Below, in pieces: positions 54,289-55,794 of a stretch of 55,794 bases of DNA; position 1 is the first letter of the stretch; every line of letters starts with the position of its first letter. The stretch is from a virus. The stretch spans positions 1-55,794 of the IMG/VR virus record IMGVR_UViG_3300033149_001822, one strand, 5' to 3'. The notes under the pieces were generated by a model. That model was given only the letters and a program-made list of their open reading frames with translations. It made no database searches and had not been told where the DNA came from. Both the position numbers and the translations under genes were made by a program.

Positions 54289-55794
54289 TGGCTGACATAG
54301 TTGCCGAGGCTTCTCAGTTTATCGAGACACCAAATGCCGCTAGTAAGATCATGAAAATACCTGAGGCTGCTAGTGGCAACAGTGGCAGGAGTGGAATAGT
54401 ACCTGTTGGCTCTCATATCAGATCAAAGCAGTCTATGGAGGTTGAAGTTGAGAAGAGTGGGACTTTCCCATCGTTCAGGAAGGATGACGGTGCTCGTTTC
54501 AAGATAAAGTTTGACGAGCTTTTGAATGATGACGGCGACGAGGTTTGTGATGATTACACTTGGACAGGTGCAGAACGAGGGACTATACCAGGTTATGTTC
54601 AACAGTTGACAGACGAAGTTGGGGAAGCTGTTTTGACCTCGCCAAGATTGTTGGAACTGGAGAAGTGGAAGAATTTAGATTCTTCAAAAGGTCTTGGAGG
54701 ACTGTTGGGGGTTACCAGGGAGTCCGGTGGAGTTGTCAGTATTCTTTTCTACGTAATGTGGGAGTATAATGATTTTGGAGGTCTTGCTAGTGACGAGATG
54801 TCGTACGAGTGGGAACAATCATCTAATAGGACATTAACATCTGGCATTACAGGTGCTGCTCTAACACCTTCGTTCGACATGGTAGAGATGGAGGATGGTT
54901 CAATTGTCGTGGCATTATATAATGGCGACGGTGAAATAATGATCTATAGGTCATTCGACACAGGGACTAACTGGATGTACTTAGGAGATGCTGTTATATC
55001 AGGTTTGAATGAACGGAATTTTGTTTCGTTGAATAGGATTGGAAGTCGTTTGGTTTTGGTATATGCGAGTCATGACGGTGCTGACACGAATGTTTATTCT
55101 CGCTATTCAGATGATGGTGGTTTTACGTGGTCCGGTGCTGTAGCTGTTTATCAAGCAACGGTTGCAGCCGACTTGAACTACACTGACATGGTAATGGGAC
55201 AAGATGGAGTTCTTTACTTGATGGTAGTAAGCGCGGGAACAATTTGGACGGTAGTAACTTTGGACGGTGTGAATTGGGACACTCCTTCGAATTCTGCGGA
55301 AGCTCTAACCGGGAACATGTCATTTTTCCAAAAACCAAACGGTCGATGGGAGATGTACTATGTGAAGGATGACGATGGATACATGATACCTTCTCATGGA
55401 GTTCGTGAGGCTTCCGACAATCCAAGAGGTGGCTATTCCCCGGCAGCAAATAGTGCCTGGTTGTGCAGGAATGCTGGCGACACTGATGGGATGGATTCAG
55501 ATGAGGTTGCCGCCAGGACATTTTTGAATGGTGGTTATACTGATGTTGCTGTTATCTGGCACGATGACCATTCTGGAACAGATTTTTATTCGTTGCAAGT
55601 AATCAGGACCTCAATGTGGTCAGGCTTGCAAGTTGAGTTTGATAATGAGTATGAATTTGGAGCGTGTTGGTTCCCGCACGGATATCCTTCAACGAATGAT
55701 GGTCATCCCAATATGAACTTTTGGAGTGAGGCACAAGGTGGTGATGGTGCGTGTGACCTAGAGGTAGGTGGAAACTTTAGGCATTTGGAGATTA
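54276..55794 (+). CDS. Asp-box (BNR) beta-propeller tail protein, 3' end outside window
   Basis: 506 codons from ATG 54276 (GGACAGGAAAA upstream), open to the last base. Asp-box repeats of the sialidase type S-x-D-x-G-x-T-W are visible: YSRYSDDGGFTWSG (55092-55133) and IYRSFDTGTNW (near 54945-54975), with related strands around GVLYLMVVSAGTIWTVV and YTDVAVIWHDDHSGTDFYSL. Such propellers bind or cleave glycans. The position behind the tape measure suggests a distal tail or receptor-binding protein. The N-terminal 150 residues are a separate charged part. Confidence 0.7.
   Translation, partial: MRKVMADIVAEASQFIETPNAASKIMKIPEAASGNSGRSGIVPVGSHIRSKQSMEVEVEKSGTFPSFRKDDGARFKIKFDELLNDDGDEVCDDYTWTGAERGTIPGYVQQLTDEVGEAVLTSPRLLELEKWKNLDSSKGLGGLLGVTRESGGVVSILFYVMWEYNDFGGLASDEMSYEWEQSSNRTLTSGITGAALTPSFDMVEMEDGSIVVALYNGDGEIMIYRSFDTGTNWMYLGDAVISGLNERNFVSLNRIGSRLVLVYASHDGADTNVYSRYSDDGGFTWSGAVAVYQATVAADLNYTDMVMGQDGVLYLMVVSAGTIWTVVTLDGVNWDTPSNSAEALTGNMSFFQKPNGRWEMYYVKDDDGYMIPSHGVREASDNPRGGYSPAANSAWLCRNAGDTDGMDSDEVAARTFLNGGYTDVAVIWHDDHSGTDFYSLQVIRTSMWSGLQVEFDNEYEFGACWFPHGYPSTNDGHPNMNFWSEAQGGDGACDLEVGGNFRHLEI

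Overview
This window is part of the genome of a large tailed dsDNA bacteriophage. Every supported gene lies on the + strand. Genes are tightly packed, with many ATGA, GTGA and TAATG stop/start overlaps, and Shine-Dalgarno sequences are strong, so the host is a bacterium I cannot identify. I saw no tRNA, rRNA, CRISPR array, integrase or host gene. The head genes form a T4-like set: gp20-like portal, gp21-like prohead protease joined to a scaffold, and gp23-like capsid protein. The tail genes look like those of a long non-contractile tail: HK97 gp10-like protein, tail tube, two-part tail chaperone and tape measure, with no sheath gene seen. Whether the phage is strictly a siphovirus cannot be settled here.

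Layout. (1) 1-1.5 kb: end of a probable TET-associated glycosyltransferase and a radical SAM/SPASM enzyme, likely a DNA base hypermodification pair. (2) 1.5-11.3 kb: about 25 small, mostly unrecognised genes, with a terminase small subunit (TerS), a Dam-type DNA methyltransferase and a small lipoprotein among them. (3) 11.3-24.6 kb: packaging and head module, comprising large terminase (TerL), portal interrupted by a 380-residue HNH intein, a transglutaminase-like cysteine peptidase, MuF-like protein, protease-scaffold and major capsid protein, closed by a rho-independent terminator. (4) 24.7-34.9 kb: three small genes, then five consecutive genes whose products begin with signal peptides (beta-helix, lectin/CBM-like and LamG-like), then a free-standing HNH endonuclease; much of this stretch is AT-rich. 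(5) 34.9-35.6 kb: a head-tail adaptor candidate. (6) 35.6-47.1 kb: an 11.5 kb glycan/modification island with a two-domain glycosyltransferase, a B12-type radical SAM enzyme, four tandem paralogous glycosyltransferases, a methyltransferase, a GT4 enzyme, a sugar-nucleotide epimerase and a GT2 enzyme with a histone-H1-like lysine-rich tail. (7) 47.1-55.8 kb: head completion and tail genes, ending in a truncated Asp-box (sialidase-like) propeller gene.

Regulation. A 17-bp palindrome, consensus GTTTAACRSTGTTAAAC, occurs seven times between genes, six times 10-20 bp upstream of a start codon. Two copies sit in a 54-bp repeat that directly follows a terminator. This suggests a phage-wide operator or 5'-leader system controlling separate transcription units. 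Structured non-coding or leader sequences lie on both sides of the terL transcription unit.

The most unusual points are the palindrome network, the block of exported proteins inside the structural operon, and the glycosylation island with its four-fold glycosyltransferase expansion and H1-tailed enzyme.
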